Below, piece by piece: positions 26,322-34,632 of a stretch of DNA of 64,000 bases (position 1 is the stretch's first letter; each line of letters opens with the position of its first letter). This DNA comes from Hymenobacter jeongseonensis (GTDB lineage: Bacteria > Bacteroidota > Bacteroidia > Cytophagales > Hymenobacteraceae), in contig NZ_JADQDQ010000002.1 of assembly GCF_015694725.1 (NCBI RefSeq), positions 248,001 through 312,000 of the forward strand, given 5' to 3'. The position numbers were made by a program, and so were the translations under genes. The notes beneath the pieces are model-generated. The model ran no database searches and was not told the origin of the DNA. It saw only the letters and a list, made by a program, of their open reading frames with translations.

Positions 26322-27152
26322 TTATTCTTGCGCGCCGGCCGCTTTCGTCAGCAAGTCCACCACCTCAGCCGAAATGCCGGTGGTGCTGAAGCCGCCGTCG
26401 TGCATCAGGTTCTGCATGGTCACGTAGCGGGTCAGGTCCGAGAACATGGCGATGCAGTAGTCGGCGCAAGCCTCGGCGGGAGCATTGCCAAGGGGCGACA
26501 TCATGTCGGCGAAGTTGTAAAAAGCGTCGAAGCCGGTGATGCCGGTGCCGGCGGTGGTTTTGGTGGGCGACTGCGAAATGGTGTTCACGCGCACTTTCTT
26601 GAGCTTGCCGAAGCGCTGGCCGTAGCTGCGGGCAATGCTCTCGAGCATGGCCTTGGCCTGGGTCATGTCGGTGTAGTCGAGGAAGGCGCGCTGGGCCGCG
26701 ATGTAGCTCAGGGCCACAATGCTGCCCCACTCGTTCATGGCGTCCTGCTTCTCGGCCACGGCCATCATTTTATGAAACGACAGGGCCGACACGTCGATGG
26801 TCTGGTTGAAGAATTTGTAGTCCAGCTCGCCGTAGTGCTTCTTTTTGCGGATGTTGGCGCTCATGCCAATACTGTGCAACACGAAGTCAATCTTGCCGCC
26901 CAGCTGCTCCTGCGCGCCCGAAAACAGGGCCTCCAACTCTTCCGTCGACGTGGCATCGGCCGGAATGATGGGCGCGTTGCACTCCTCGCTGAGCTTGTTG
27001 ATTTCGCCCATGCGCATGGCCAGCGGCGCATTGGTGAGCACGAAGCGGGCACCTTCGGCGTGAGCTTTTTGGGCTACTTTCCAGGCGATGGATTGGTCGT
27101 TGAGCGCGCCGGAAATGATACCGACTTTGCCGGCGAGGAGATTGTTAGCCAT
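26322..27152 (-). CDS. fabI: Enoyl-[acyl-carrier-protein] reductase (NADH)
   Basis: It performs the last reduction of each fatty-acid elongation cycle. The 276-residue protein is a divergent SDR: the N-terminus GKVGIISGALNDQSIAWKVAQ is characteristic of FabI. The active-site pair is Y-x6-K in LDYTDMTQAKAML. The ATG at 27152 gives the standard MANNLLAGK start seen in Bacteroidota FabI; an upstream open frame is non-coding. It is downstream of recN on the same strand and converges with the hydroxyacid dehydrogenase gene, sharing a bidirectional terminator. Confidence 0.96.
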   Translation of the reverse strand: MANNLLAGKVGIISGALNDQSIAWKVAQKAHAEGARFVLTNAPLAMRMGEINKLSEECNAPIIPADATSTEELEALFSGAQEQLGGKIDFVLHSIGMSANIRKKKHYGELDYKFFNQTIDVSALSFHKMMAVAEKQDAMNEWGSIVALSYIAAQRAFLDYTDMTQAKAMLESIARSYGQRFGKLKKVRVNTISQSPTKTTAGTGITGFDAFYNFADMMSPLGNAPAEACADYCIAMFSDLTRYVTMQNLMHDGGFSTTGISAEVVDLLTKAAGAQE

Positions 27153-27262
27153 TGAGTGACTGTGTGGTTGAGTGACTAGGTGAAAGCAGCAAGCTGCTGG
27201 GCCATCTTGGATTCCAGCGCAAGTTAGCAATTCAACTCAGTCACTCAGCTGCTCAGCCGCAC

Positions 27263-28933
27263 TTAAGCCGCCACCTCGCCCCGCAGTGCCAGCAATTCCC
27301 GCGCGCTCTGGAAGGCGTTTTCGCTGGGCTTGGCGCCCGCAATCATATGCGCAATTTCCTTGATGCGGTCGTCCTGGTTCAGCTCGCGGATGCGGCTCAC
27401 GGTGCGGTCGGCGCGGTCTTCCTTGTACACGAAGTAGTGCACATCACCAGCCGCTGCCATTTGCGGCAAGTGCGAAATGGCCACCAGCTGGTGCTTCTGG
27501 GCCATTTGCTGCATCATGCGGCCCACCTTCACGGCAATCTCGCCGGAAATACCGGTATCAATTTCGTCAAATACTATCGTGGGCAAGGCCGTTTTATCGG
27601 CCAGCATGTACTTGATGCACAGCATCAGGCGCGAGAACTCACCGCCCGAAGCCGCTTTGCTCAGCGTTTGGGGCTGAGCGCCTTTGTTGGCGGTGAAGAG
27701 AATGCTCACCACGTCGGTGCCGCTGGTAGCGGGCGGGCCAATGCTGTGTTGGACTACAATGCGGGCGTGCGGCATTCCCAAGTCGGCCAGCAGCAAGCCC
27801 AGCTGCTTTTCAAACGTGGGAAACGACTTGCGGCGGCTTTCCGAGAGCTTGGCAGCTTGCTTGGTCACGGCGGCCAAGGCCGCGTCCGAGTCCTTACGCA
27901 GGCGGTTGATTTCCTTATCCAAGTTCAGCACGGAGCTTACTTTTTGGCGCAGGCTGTCGCGCACCTCAATGAGGGCCGGCAAGTCGCGGGCCTGGTGCTT
28001 GCGCTGCAGGGTGTAGAGCACGTTGAGGCGGTCCTGCAGCTCTTCGGCGCGGGCGGGGTCCCCTTCGGTGCGGCGCTCGGCGATTTCTACTTCGTCGGCA
28101 ATGTCGTGCAGCTCAATCAGGCAGCTGTCGAGGCGCTGGCGCAGCTCCTGGAAGTTTTCGCCGTAGCTGGCTACTTGGCCCAGCAGCATCACGGCTTCCT
28201 TCATGCTGCCGGTGGCGCAGGTTTCGCTGTCGCGCAGCCCGTGCAGTGCCTGGCTCAGCTTGTATTTGATTTCCTCGGCGTGCTCTAGCTGCTTCACTTC
28301 CTGCTCCAGCGCGTCCTGGTCTTCGGTGTCGAGGCGGGCTTCTTCCAGCTCATTCAGCAGAAAGCTATTGTAATCCAGCTCTTTGCTAGCCTGAGCGGCC
28401 TGGCTTTCCAGCGTGAGCAGGTCGGCTTCCAGCTTGCGGTACTGCCGGAAGGCGTTGCTGTAATGCGTGCGCTGCGGCACCAGCCCCGCATACAAGTCCA
28501 GCAGATTGAGTTGAAATACGGCGTCGCCCAGCAGCAGTGTGTCGTGCTGTGAGTGGATATCCATCAGGTTAGCGCCGATTTTACGCAGGGCTTCCAGCGT
28601 CACGGGCGTGTCGTTCACAAAGGCCCGGGACTTGCCGTTCGGGCTGATTTCGCGCCGCAGAATGCACTGCACGTCGTAGTCCAAATCTTCCGCCTCGAAG
28701 ATGTCTTGCAACTGGTAATTAGCAATATCAAACTGGCCTTCAATCACGCATTTGCGCTCGGTATCGAACAGCATGCGCGAATCGGCACGGTTACCCAACA
28801 GTAGGCCAATAGCGCCGAGCATGATGGATTTACCGGCACCGGTTTCACCTGTGATAATATTTAAAAGCGGCGACGGCCGCAGCTCCAATTGTTCAATGAG
28901 AGCGTAATTTTTAATCCGTAAATCGACTAGCAT
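27263..28933 (-). CDS. recN: DNA repair protein RecN
   Basis: An SMC-like ATPase of 556 residues that acts in double-strand break repair. The N-terminal Walker A is GETGAGKS (about residues 30-37). A long coiled-coil region covers about 160-370. The C-terminal lobe has the ABC-type signature LSKAASGGEFSRLML and Walker B IVFDEIDTGISGE. The ATG at 28933 starts the usual MLVDLRIKNYALIEQ. It is the distal gene of the bamD-to-recN block typical of Bacteroidota. Confidence 0.97.
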   Translation of the reverse strand: MLVDLRIKNYALIEQLELRPSPLLNIITGETGAGKSIMLGAIGLLLGNRADSRMLFDTERKCVIEGQFDIANYQLQDIFEAEDLDYDVQCILRREISPNGKSRAFVNDTPVTLEALRKIGANLMDIHSQHDTLLLGDAVFQLNLLDLYAGLVPQRTHYSNAFRQYRKLEADLLTLESQAAQASKELDYNSFLLNELEEARLDTEDQDALEQEVKQLEHAEEIKYKLSQALHGLRDSETCATGSMKEAVMLLGQVASYGENFQELRQRLDSCLIELHDIADEVEIAERRTEGDPARAEELQDRLNVLYTLQRKHQARDLPALIEVRDSLRQKVSSVLNLDKEINRLRKDSDAALAAVTKQAAKLSESRRKSFPTFEKQLGLLLADLGMPHARIVVQHSIGPPATSGTDVVSILFTANKGAQPQTLSKAASGGEFSRLMLCIKYMLADKTALPTIVFDEIDTGISGEIAVKVGRMMQQMAQKHQLVAISHLPQMAAAGDVHYFVYKEDRADRTVSRIRELNQDDRIKEIAHMIAGAKPSENAFQSARELLALRGEVAA

Positions 28934-28945
28934 AAAAAATTATTA

Positions 28946-29042
28946 CGTCATGCACAGGGCCGCGAAGCATCCCGCGTGTGGTAGTAATTAAAACCGCATA
29001 CCGGTCGAATTAGTGGCAGCACGCGAAATGCTTTGCGGCCCT
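28946..29042. repeat. Intergenic palindromic repeat, degenerate copy
   Basis: The core AGGGCCGCGAAGCAT pairs with ATGCTTTGCGGCCCT (one mismatch), with outer CGTCATGC on the left only. It lies between DUF4835 and recN and is a diverged member of the CGAAGCAT subfamily. Confidence 0.65.
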
Positions 29043-29075
29043 CTACTCAACCGTTACGCAGTTCTGATTCCTGTT

Positions 29076-29999
29076 TTATTTCAGTACCGTTTGGTATTTA
29101 GCCGAATTCCCCGGGTCCACTTCTGTGAGCATGGTCACGAGTTGCTGCTTCAGCCGCTGGTCTTGGCTGGTGCGGAAGATATTGGCGATTTCATCGGATT
29201 TCGCATCGAAAAACGCCCGGGTGAATAAGGTGCCAGGCCGCGTGACGGCCGCTTTTTGAATGCCGGTGAGCGCCGTCATGACCGAGGCGCGGGCTTCGTC
29301 GGGCTTCTCAACAAACAGGTCCAAACCCTGGCGGTAGTACGCATACAGGCCGGTGCGAAATGACTCGAACTGGGGGTCGGTGATGTTATCAAGCAAAAAA
29401 TGCCGCTCCCGGGAATTGGTGCCGCGCCATCCTTCGTCGGGCTCGCTGGTGCTGGATTGGTTGGCCGAATAATTGACCACATTGCGGGCCAGCTCATAAT
29501 ACGGCGTGCCGCCCAAGCGTGAGAACGTGTCGCGGTCGATGCCGATAACCATATAGGCGTAGTAGCCCAGCAACGACGACAGGTTCGAAACGAAGCTGTT
29601 GGGCGAAAAATCCAGCGGATTTTGCGGCGAGTAGTTAAAGTTGAAATTGCGGTCAACCACGCTGATGACGTTGGTTTCGTAGCCGGTGCCGTACACCGGG
29701 CGCGTCGAAATCAGCCGCATGGTGGAATTGTAAGTGCCGTTTTGGGGAATGCCCGTGATGCCGATGAACACCCGCAGCCGAATCCGCTCCTCGGGGCGGT
29801 AGGTGCCGTTGGTCCACGAGCGGCTGTTGAGGAACGTCCGGATGTCGTTCTGCATCTGCGTCACGATGGTGGGGTCGGTGATGGTGACGTTTTGGGTGGT
29901 CACCTGCACTTCGGCCAGCAGTTCCTGCGCCGAAGCAACGGGACCAGCTGCCAGCAGCAGCACAAACAGGGGCAGAAACGCGAGCAGTTTTCGCATCAT
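29076..29999 (-). CDS. DUF4835 family protein (PorD-like, T9SS-associated)
   Basis: A 307-residue exported protein with a clear signal peptide (residues 1-25, ending SAQ). The sequence ELLAEVQVTTQNVTITDPTIVTQMQNDI and LRTGLYAYYRQGLDLF-like C-terminal part are typical of DUF4835. From memory, this family is annotated as PorD, associated with type IX secretion; its function is not firmly known. The start overlaps the coaB stop as ATGA (29999-29996), a sign of translational coupling. A second ATG lies one codon in. Position between coaB and recN is conserved in Bacteroidota. Confidence 0.8.
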   Translation of the reverse strand: MMRKLLAFLPLFVLLLAAGPVASAQELLAEVQVTTQNVTITDPTIVTQMQNDIRTFLNSRSWTNGTYRPEERIRLRVFIGITGIPQNGTYNSTMRLISTRPVYGTGYETNVISVVDRNFNFNYSPQNPLDFSPNSFVSNLSSLLGYYAYMVIGIDRDTFSRLGGTPYYELARNVVNYSANQSSTSEPDEGWRGTNSRERHFLLDNITDPQFESFRTGLYAYYRQGLDLFVEKPDEARASVMTALTGIQKAAVTRPGTLFTRAFFDAKSDEIANIFRTSQDQRLKQQLVTMLTEVDPGNSAKYQTVLK

Positions 30000-30646
30000 G
30001 GGGTTGGATTCAGATAGCGCAGCACCAAGCTGACCAGCCCGCGGGCCACGTCGGCCTTGGACTGCAACTCAAAATTAACGATTTGGCCGGCGGCGTCCAG
30101 CACGGTCACTTTGTTGGTGTCGTGGCCGAAACCCGCGCCCGCATCGCGCAAAGAATTCAGCACAATGAGGTCGAAGTTTTTGCGGCGCAGCTTGTCCTGG
30201 GCGTGGGCCAGCTCGTTCGTAGTCTCCAACGCAAAACCGACGGCAAATTGTTCAGGCCGCTTGCGTTGGCCCAGCGTGGCGGCAATATCCACGTTCTTCA
30301 CCAGCTCGAGCGTGAGCGTGTCGCCCGATTTTTTGATTTTATCCACCGCCACTTCCGCCGGGCGGTAGTCGGCCACGGCCGCGGCAAACACCCACACATC
30401 GGCCGCCGCCGCAACTTCGGCCGCCGCCGCGAACATTTGCGCCGCCGTTTCCACGCGCACCGTGCGGATGCCCGGGCTGACGGGGTCGGGCAAGGCGCTT
30501 GGGCCGCTTATGAGCGTTACCTGCATGCCCTCGGCGGCAAAGGCCTCCGCCAGGGCGTAGCCCATTTTGCCCGTCGAGCGGTTGCCGAGAAAGCGAACGG
30601 GGTCCAGCGGTTCGTAAGTAGGGCCGGCGGTGAGCAGAACGTGCAT
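29996..30646 (-). CDS. coaB: Phosphopantothenate-cysteine ligase (CoaB half)
   Basis: A 216-residue stand-alone CoaB, which joins 4'-phosphopantothenate and cysteine in coenzyme A synthesis. It begins MHVLLTAGPTYEPLDPVRFLG and has NRSTGKMG, the N-terminal nucleotide-binding signature, and the conserved AAAVADYRP and KIKK segments. In most bacteria this domain is the C-terminal half of a fused CoaBC protein. Here the CoaC half is a separate upstream gene, in the same reading frame, with a palindromic repeat in the 123 bp between them. Its stop overlaps the next gene by 4 bp. Confidence 0.93.
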   Translation of the reverse strand: MHVLLTAGPTYEPLDPVRFLGNRSTGKMGYALAEAFAAEGMQVTLISGPSALPDPVSPGIRTVRVETAAQMFAAAAEVAAAADVWVFAAAVADYRPAEVAVDKIKKSGDTLTLELVKNVDIAATLGQRKRPEQFAVGFALETTNELAHAQDKLRRKNFDLIVLNSLRDAGAGFGHDTNKVTVLDAAGQIVNFELQSKADVARGLVSLVLRYLNPTP

Positions 30647-30668
30647 TGATGACTGTTTAAAGAGAATT

Positions 30669-30769
30669 AAAGAACGTCATGCTGAGCTTGTCGAAGCATC
30701 TCGCATGCAATAGTAATCTGATTACTTGCGCAGTAGCGATGCTTCGACAAGCTCAGCATGACGTTCTTT
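30669..30769. repeat. Intergenic palindromic repeat between coaC and coaB
   Basis: Near-perfect arms of about 32 bp (left starts AAAGAACGTCATGCTGAGCT; right ends ATGACGTTCTTT) around a loop that contains the smaller palindrome TAGTAATCTGATTACT. The right end touches the coaC stop codon at 30770. Confidence 0.93.
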
Positions 30770-31354
30770 CTAGCTAGCCTGCAAATCGTTAAAATACCGC
30801 TCCAGCTCCGCCATAATTTCCTCGGGCTCCAGCATCCGGCCGGGGCCGCTGAGGCCGCTGGCTAATTCACCGCTGGGCGAATCGAAGACGTGGTTGCCGA
30901 ACGAGCGCAGCCGGGTTAGGTTTTGGGTCACCGCGGGGTGGGCAAACATGTCCACATCCATAGCCGGGGCCAGAAAAACCGGACACCGGGCCGACAAATA
31001 TACGGCGCAGAGCAAATTGGGACACAAGCCATTGGCCAGCTGACCGATGGTATTGGCGCTGGCGGGCGCAATTAGTAAGGCATCGGCCCAGAGGCCCAGT
31101 TCCACGTGGTTGTGCCATTCGCCGGCGGCGGCATCACGCAAAAAGCCCGTCAGAACGGGCTTTTTGGAGAGCGTGCCAAGCGTGAGCGGCGTCACAAAAG
31201 CGGTGGCCGCTTCGGTAAGAATGACTTGTACCTCGGCGCCGGCCTTGACGAGCAGGCGCGTGAGCAGCGCCGCTTTGTAAGCCGCAATGCTGGCGCTGAC
31301 GCCCAGCAGAATGCGCCGGCCGTGGAGGGAACTGCGGGTTACTGATTCGGCCAT
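30770..31354 (-). CDS. coaC: Phosphopantothenoylcysteine decarboxylase (CoaC half)
   Basis: A 194-residue flavoprotein that decarboxylates phosphopantothenoylcysteine. It shows the flavin-binding N-terminus RILLGVSASIAAYKAALL, the catalytic His in HNHVELG, a PAMDVDMF segment (PAMNxxM in most homologues) and the substrate-binding SGLSGPGRM. The protein ends 15 residues after the point where the CoaB domain normally continues. The stop codon abuts a palindromic repeat. The ATG at 31354 was chosen; an in-frame TTG lies 6 codons upstream. Another repeat copy separates it from rpoZ. Confidence 0.93.
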   Translation of the reverse strand: MAESVTRSSLHGRRILLGVSASIAAYKAALLTRLLVKAGAEVQVILTEAATAFVTPLTLGTLSKKPVLTGFLRDAAAGEWHNHVELGLWADALLIAPASANTIGQLANGLCPNLLCAVYLSARCPVFLAPAMDVDMFAHPAVTQNLTRLRSFGNHVFDSPSGELASGLSGPGRMLEPEEIMAELERYFNDLQAS

Positions 31355-31379
31355 GGGGTTTGGTTGCAACAAACAAGAA

Positions 31380-31470
31380 CGTCATGCTGAGCGCAGTCGA
31401 AGCATCTCACCCACAAAAGCAAATAAATTACTTACGTGGTAGAGATGCTTCGACTGCGCTCAGCATGACG
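31380..31470. repeat. Intergenic palindromic repeat between rpoZ and coaC
   Basis: Perfect arms of 29 bp (CGTCATGCTGAGCGCAGTCG... with its complement) around a 33-nt AT-rich loop. It starts 22 bp after the rpoZ stop in the leftward direction. Confidence 0.93.
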
Positions 31471-31492
31471 TGCCAATACGTTCTAAAAGACC

Positions 31493-31840
31493 CTAGAACA
31501 GCTCGCGGGGCACCGGAACTTCCTCCGGAGCGGGCGTGGTGTACTGAATTTTGCCCTGCAGAAACTCCTCGATGGCGAGGCTGGTGGGCTTGGGCATGCG
31601 CTCGTACTGCTTGGAAACCTCGATTTGCTCGCGGTTCTCGAACACTTCTTCCAGGTTATCAACCGTGGAGGCGAACTCGGCCAGCCGGTCGTTCAACTCT
31701 TCTTTCAGCTTCACCGACAGCTGGTTGGCGCGCTTGGAAATCACGGCGATGGCTTCGTACACGTTGCCATTGTCGCCGGTGATGTCGGCCACGTTGCGCG
31801 TGATGATGGAGCTCGACGGGGTGTTGGGATTAGCTTTCAT
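31493..31840 (-). CDS. rpoZ: DNA-directed RNA polymerase omega subunit, Bacteroidota type
   Basis: A 115-residue protein that helps assemble RNA polymerase. The core NVYEAIAVISKRANQL matches the omega/RPB6 fold. The N-terminal lead SIITRNVADITGDNGNVYEA and the C-terminal extension are typical of the Bacteroidota version. Its placement between bamD and the coa genes is conserved in the phylum and supports the call. The ATG at 31840 lies 20 bp after the bamD stop, so they are likely one operon. Confidence 0.9.
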   Translation of the reverse strand: MKANPNTPSSSIITRNVADITGDNGNVYEAIAVISKRANQLSVKLKEELNDRLAEFASTVDNLEEVFENREQIEVSKQYERMPKPTSLAIEEFLQGKIQYTTPAPEEVPVPRELF

Positions 31841-31860
31841 GGGCTGATATTAATTACAAA

Positions 31861-32691
31861 TTAGTTAGAAGCCGACGCCGGAACGTCTTTCAGCTTGAGA
31901 ATCTGGGCTTGGCTGATGTCGTACATCGCCTGCGCCTCCTTCAGGCTTTTGCTGCGGGGATAGGTATCCAGAAACTGTTGGTAAAAGCTCACCGCCTCCA
32001 AAAACCGCTCGCGCTGCTTGGATTCGATGCTTTCCTGCGCCCAAGCGTACTGGGCGCTAAGGCGCAGAAAGGCGGCTTGCTCGGCATAGGCCGAAGCAGG
32101 GAATTGCTGCTGAAAATTGGTGAGGGCCACCACCGCGGCTTGGTTGTAGCGCAGTTGGTAGTAGAGCCGGGCGCTTTCGAATGCCTTATTTTCCAGCTTT
32201 TTCTGCAGTTCCTGCGACATGCTCTCCGTTTCCGGCTTGAACTTGCTTTCGGGGTACCGGTTCAGAAAATCCTGGATGGATTCCAGGGCCGACACCGTAT
32301 TGGTCTGGTCCAGCTCAAAGCTGGGCGAGTCAAGGAACAGCGAGCGGGCATTCAAATAAGCCGCTTCTTCCGAGTACTCCGAGTTGGGATAGGTGTCGTT
32401 GAACTGCTTGAAGTAGAAGGCACTCAGCACGTAATTGCGCTGTTTGAAATTGGTATTGGCAAAGTAAAACTGGGCCTTTTCAGCCTCGGGCCGGCCTTTC
32501 AGTAGCGGAATCAGCTCTTCGAGCAGCGTCCCCGCCCGAAAGAAGTCGCCCTTGTCGTAATAGGCGACGGCGGCTTCGTACTTTTTATTAACGTCGGGGC
32601 TTTTCAGCAAACGTTGGTAGCTACTGGCACAAGAGCCCAGAATGAGCGTACTAACGAGCAGAAACAGAACCGTGAGGCGGGAAATCGGCAT
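31861..32691 (-). CDS. bamD: Outer membrane protein assembly factor BamD
   Basis: A lipoprotein of 276 residues in the BAM complex that inserts beta-barrel proteins in the outer membrane. The signal peptide ends in the lipobox LILGSC, giving lipid-modified Cys21. The mature part is a TPR solenoid of five repeats (for example KKYEAAVAYYDKGDFFRAGTLLEEL), as in BamD. The ATG at 32691 opens the signal peptide; sequence upstream in frame is non-coding. A TACCTTTG box ends 8 bp upstream. Confidence 0.93.
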   Translation of the reverse strand: MPISRLTVLFLLVSTLILGSCASSYQRLLKSPDVNKKYEAAVAYYDKGDFFRAGTLLEELIPLLKGRPEAEKAQFYFANTNFKQRNYVLSAFYFKQFNDTYPNSEYSEEAAYLNARSLFLDSPSFELDQTNTVSALESIQDFLNRYPESKFKPETESMSQELQKKLENKAFESARLYYQLRYNQAAVVALTNFQQQFPASAYAEQAAFLRLSAQYAWAQESIESKQRERFLEAVSFYQQFLDTYPRSKSLKEAQAMYDISQAQILKLKDVPASASN

Positions 32692-32699
32692 AAGGGGTG

Positions 32700-32707
32700 C
32701 AAAGGTA
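32700..32707 (-). promoter_or_regulatory. TACCTTTG box just upstream of bamD
   Basis: A match to TAnnTTTG ending 8 bp before the start codon. A transcript from it would have almost no 5' leader. Confidence 0.45.
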
Positions 32708-32797
32708 ACGATTTGAGCCGGCGAAGGCAAACGAACGCGGCTTCTGGTGCGGCAGCCGGGAACAAGAGTGCCCGCCCGCCGCGAAAGGTTGCAGCTA

Positions 32798-34534
32798 CTA
32801 CCGCCGCGCGGGCGGTTTGGCGGGCAGCACCGTAGCGGCTGGTTTGGTGGGTTGAGCAACAGGCTTGGGCGCTACCACGCGCTTGGCAGGTGCTTTTTTC
32901 TTAGCGGGCGCCTTGGGTTTGACCGTAGACTTCGCTTTTCTCTTGGGGGCTGGTCGTTTTTTAGGCCGGTCGTCGAATTGCTTGCCCAACACCTGGCGGC
33001 GGGTGGGCCGTTCCTTGGCGCGCCAGTTATAGCCTTTCAGCCGCTCGTCGTCGGGCTTGAGCTCGTGCGGCGGAATGAACTTGGCCTCCGGATTGGTGAG
33101 TACGGAAATCTTGTTCAGCTTGCTCTCCACAAACAGCAGCCGCATGTTGGCCGACAGCACGCGGTTCATGCCCGTGGTGGCGGTGTCGTTGTCCAGCGCG
33201 TAAAAGATGCTTTCCGCGTTGCCGAGCACATCCACGCGCCGCATCTTGTTGTCGCGGAAATAGGCCATCATGTTGCGGCCCTTGGTCTGGTTGAAGTTCA
33301 GCAGCGTGTCCTGACTCACGGCAAACGCGTTGGCGTACAGCCGCATCTCATCCACGCGCCCGCGCTTCGAGCGAATCTGCATGGAATCGGCGGTGAGCTG
33401 GTTTTTGGCCTGCCACAGCACCGGGTCGCGGTTGAGGTAAATGATGCTATCCTGCCGGTCGTAGGTCAGCGAGTCGCAAATCCCCTGCAGGTTGCCCCGG
33501 AAAATCTGCACCTTCGGGTAGGCGTAGAGCACCGTTCGGGTAGTGGTTTGGCCGGGCCGGGCTTCCACGCTTATCAACGTGTCGGCAGCCATGTACAAGG
33601 TGTCCTTTTCGCTGATATTGCGCACCACCGGCCGGCCGCCGTAGAGCTTGGTACGGCCCAGGCCCCGCCAGTAGCGGCCCACGTCGCCGCGCAGGGTCAG
33701 GTTGTCTTTCTTTGAAATCAGGCTGACGTGGCCGCGGGCCACCCCGTATTGCTTCACCTCATCATACACCAACTCATCACCGCCTAACAAGTAGTTGGGG
33801 GTATCAATTTTGGCGTTTTGCTTGAAGTTAGAAACCCGGGTAATGGTATTGTAATTGCCCCCTTCTGCATAAAGATTGCCACTCTTGCCTTTGATGCGCG
33901 TCGGTCCATCGAAGTAGGCAATTTTCGAAACCGTGTTGTAGCGCAACAAGTCGTTGTTCAGCTCCGAATCGGGCGTGACGAGGTGCACGTTATTCGTAAA
34001 CACGAACACCTTGGAGTTGGTATCGTAAAAGCCCTGCTGGCTGTCGAGCGTGTTTTGCGGGTCGGTGAGGTGACCGGTTTCGGTGTAGGAGGCCGTTTTG
34101 CGGTTGAGGTCGTAAACCAGGCTGGGCGTGGTCAGGGTCATGCGGGTGTCGCGCATCACCACGTTGCCCGTCATGCGGGCCGTGCGCTTGTCGCCGTCGT
34201 AAAAGCCGCGGTCGCCCGTAATGGTCATGGTGTCGCTCTGCAGCACGCGCACGTTACTGAAGGCTTCCACCTCGTTGCGTTCGAGGTATTGGTAGGCCGA
34301 GTCGCAATACAGAAACGTGTCGTCCTGCTGGAAGCTGACGTTGCCTAGCAGCTTGCGGATTTTCACGCCGTTAAAATCGCCGCCGAGCAGTTTTTCAGTC
34401 GTCAGGAGCTTGATGGGCGCGCCTTTGGCAGCGGCTGGGGCCGGCTGACCGGGCGCCGGGGTCGGGCGTTGTGCCTGCCCTAACAGTGGCAGCAACAGAA
34501 CGAGCAGAAGAAAAAAGACGCGGAATAAGGCCAT
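32798..34534 (-). CDS. OstA-like LPS-transport protein with basic tail
   Basis: A 578-residue exported protein with a signal peptide (residues 1-22). Repeated beta-jellyroll strands such as GDFNGVKIRKLLGNVSFQQDD and YDLNRKTASYTETGHL follow; this OstA/LptA-type domain binds LPS during transport to the outer membrane. The core ends near 500. The last 55 residues are Lys/Pro/Ala-rich with histone-H1-like runs (KRKAKSTVKPKAPAKKKAPAKR split over the region), unusual for this family and possibly peptidoglycan- or LPS-binding. The ATG at 34534 precedes the signal peptide. Confidence 0.85.
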   Translation of the reverse strand: MALFRVFFLLLVLLLPLLGQAQRPTPAPGQPAPAAAKGAPIKLLTTEKLLGGDFNGVKIRKLLGNVSFQQDDTFLYCDSAYQYLERNEVEAFSNVRVLQSDTMTITGDRGFYDGDKRTARMTGNVVMRDTRMTLTTPSLVYDLNRKTASYTETGHLTDPQNTLDSQQGFYDTNSKVFVFTNNVHLVTPDSELNNDLLRYNTVSKIAYFDGPTRIKGKSGNLYAEGGNYNTITRVSNFKQNAKIDTPNYLLGGDELVYDEVKQYGVARGHVSLISKKDNLTLRGDVGRYWRGLGRTKLYGGRPVVRNISEKDTLYMAADTLISVEARPGQTTTRTVLYAYPKVQIFRGNLQGICDSLTYDRQDSIIYLNRDPVLWQAKNQLTADSMQIRSKRGRVDEMRLYANAFAVSQDTLLNFNQTKGRNMMAYFRDNKMRRVDVLGNAESIFYALDNDTATTGMNRVLSANMRLLFVESKLNKISVLTNPEAKFIPPHELKPDDERLKGYNWRAKERPTRRQVLGKQFDDRPKKRPAPKRKAKSTVKPKAPAKKKAPAKRVVAPKPVAQPTKPAATVLPAKPPARR

Positions 34535-34542
34535 TCGGGGCT

Positions 34543-34550
34543 CAAAGGTA
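34543..34550 (-). promoter_or_regulatory. TACCTTTG box just upstream of the OstA-like gene
   Basis: A match to TAnnTTTG ending 8 bp before the ATG at 34534, the same arrangement as at bamD. Confidence 0.45.
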
Positions 34551-34632
34551 CGGCAGTAGGCCGGGCGTAACGCGCATCTTTGCAGACTAGTGCCCAAAGC
34601 GGGCATTTCGGGCCGACGCAATCCGTCACTTT

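Noticed and set aside
30669-30769. Considered as an intrinsic terminator for coaC
   Set aside because: The hairpin has no following T-run on the leftward strand and a large loop, unlike the clear terminators elsewhere in the window.
26132-31470. Regularly built repeats considered as a CRISPR array
   Set aside because: The copies are kilobases apart, not evenly spaced, and there are no cas genes.
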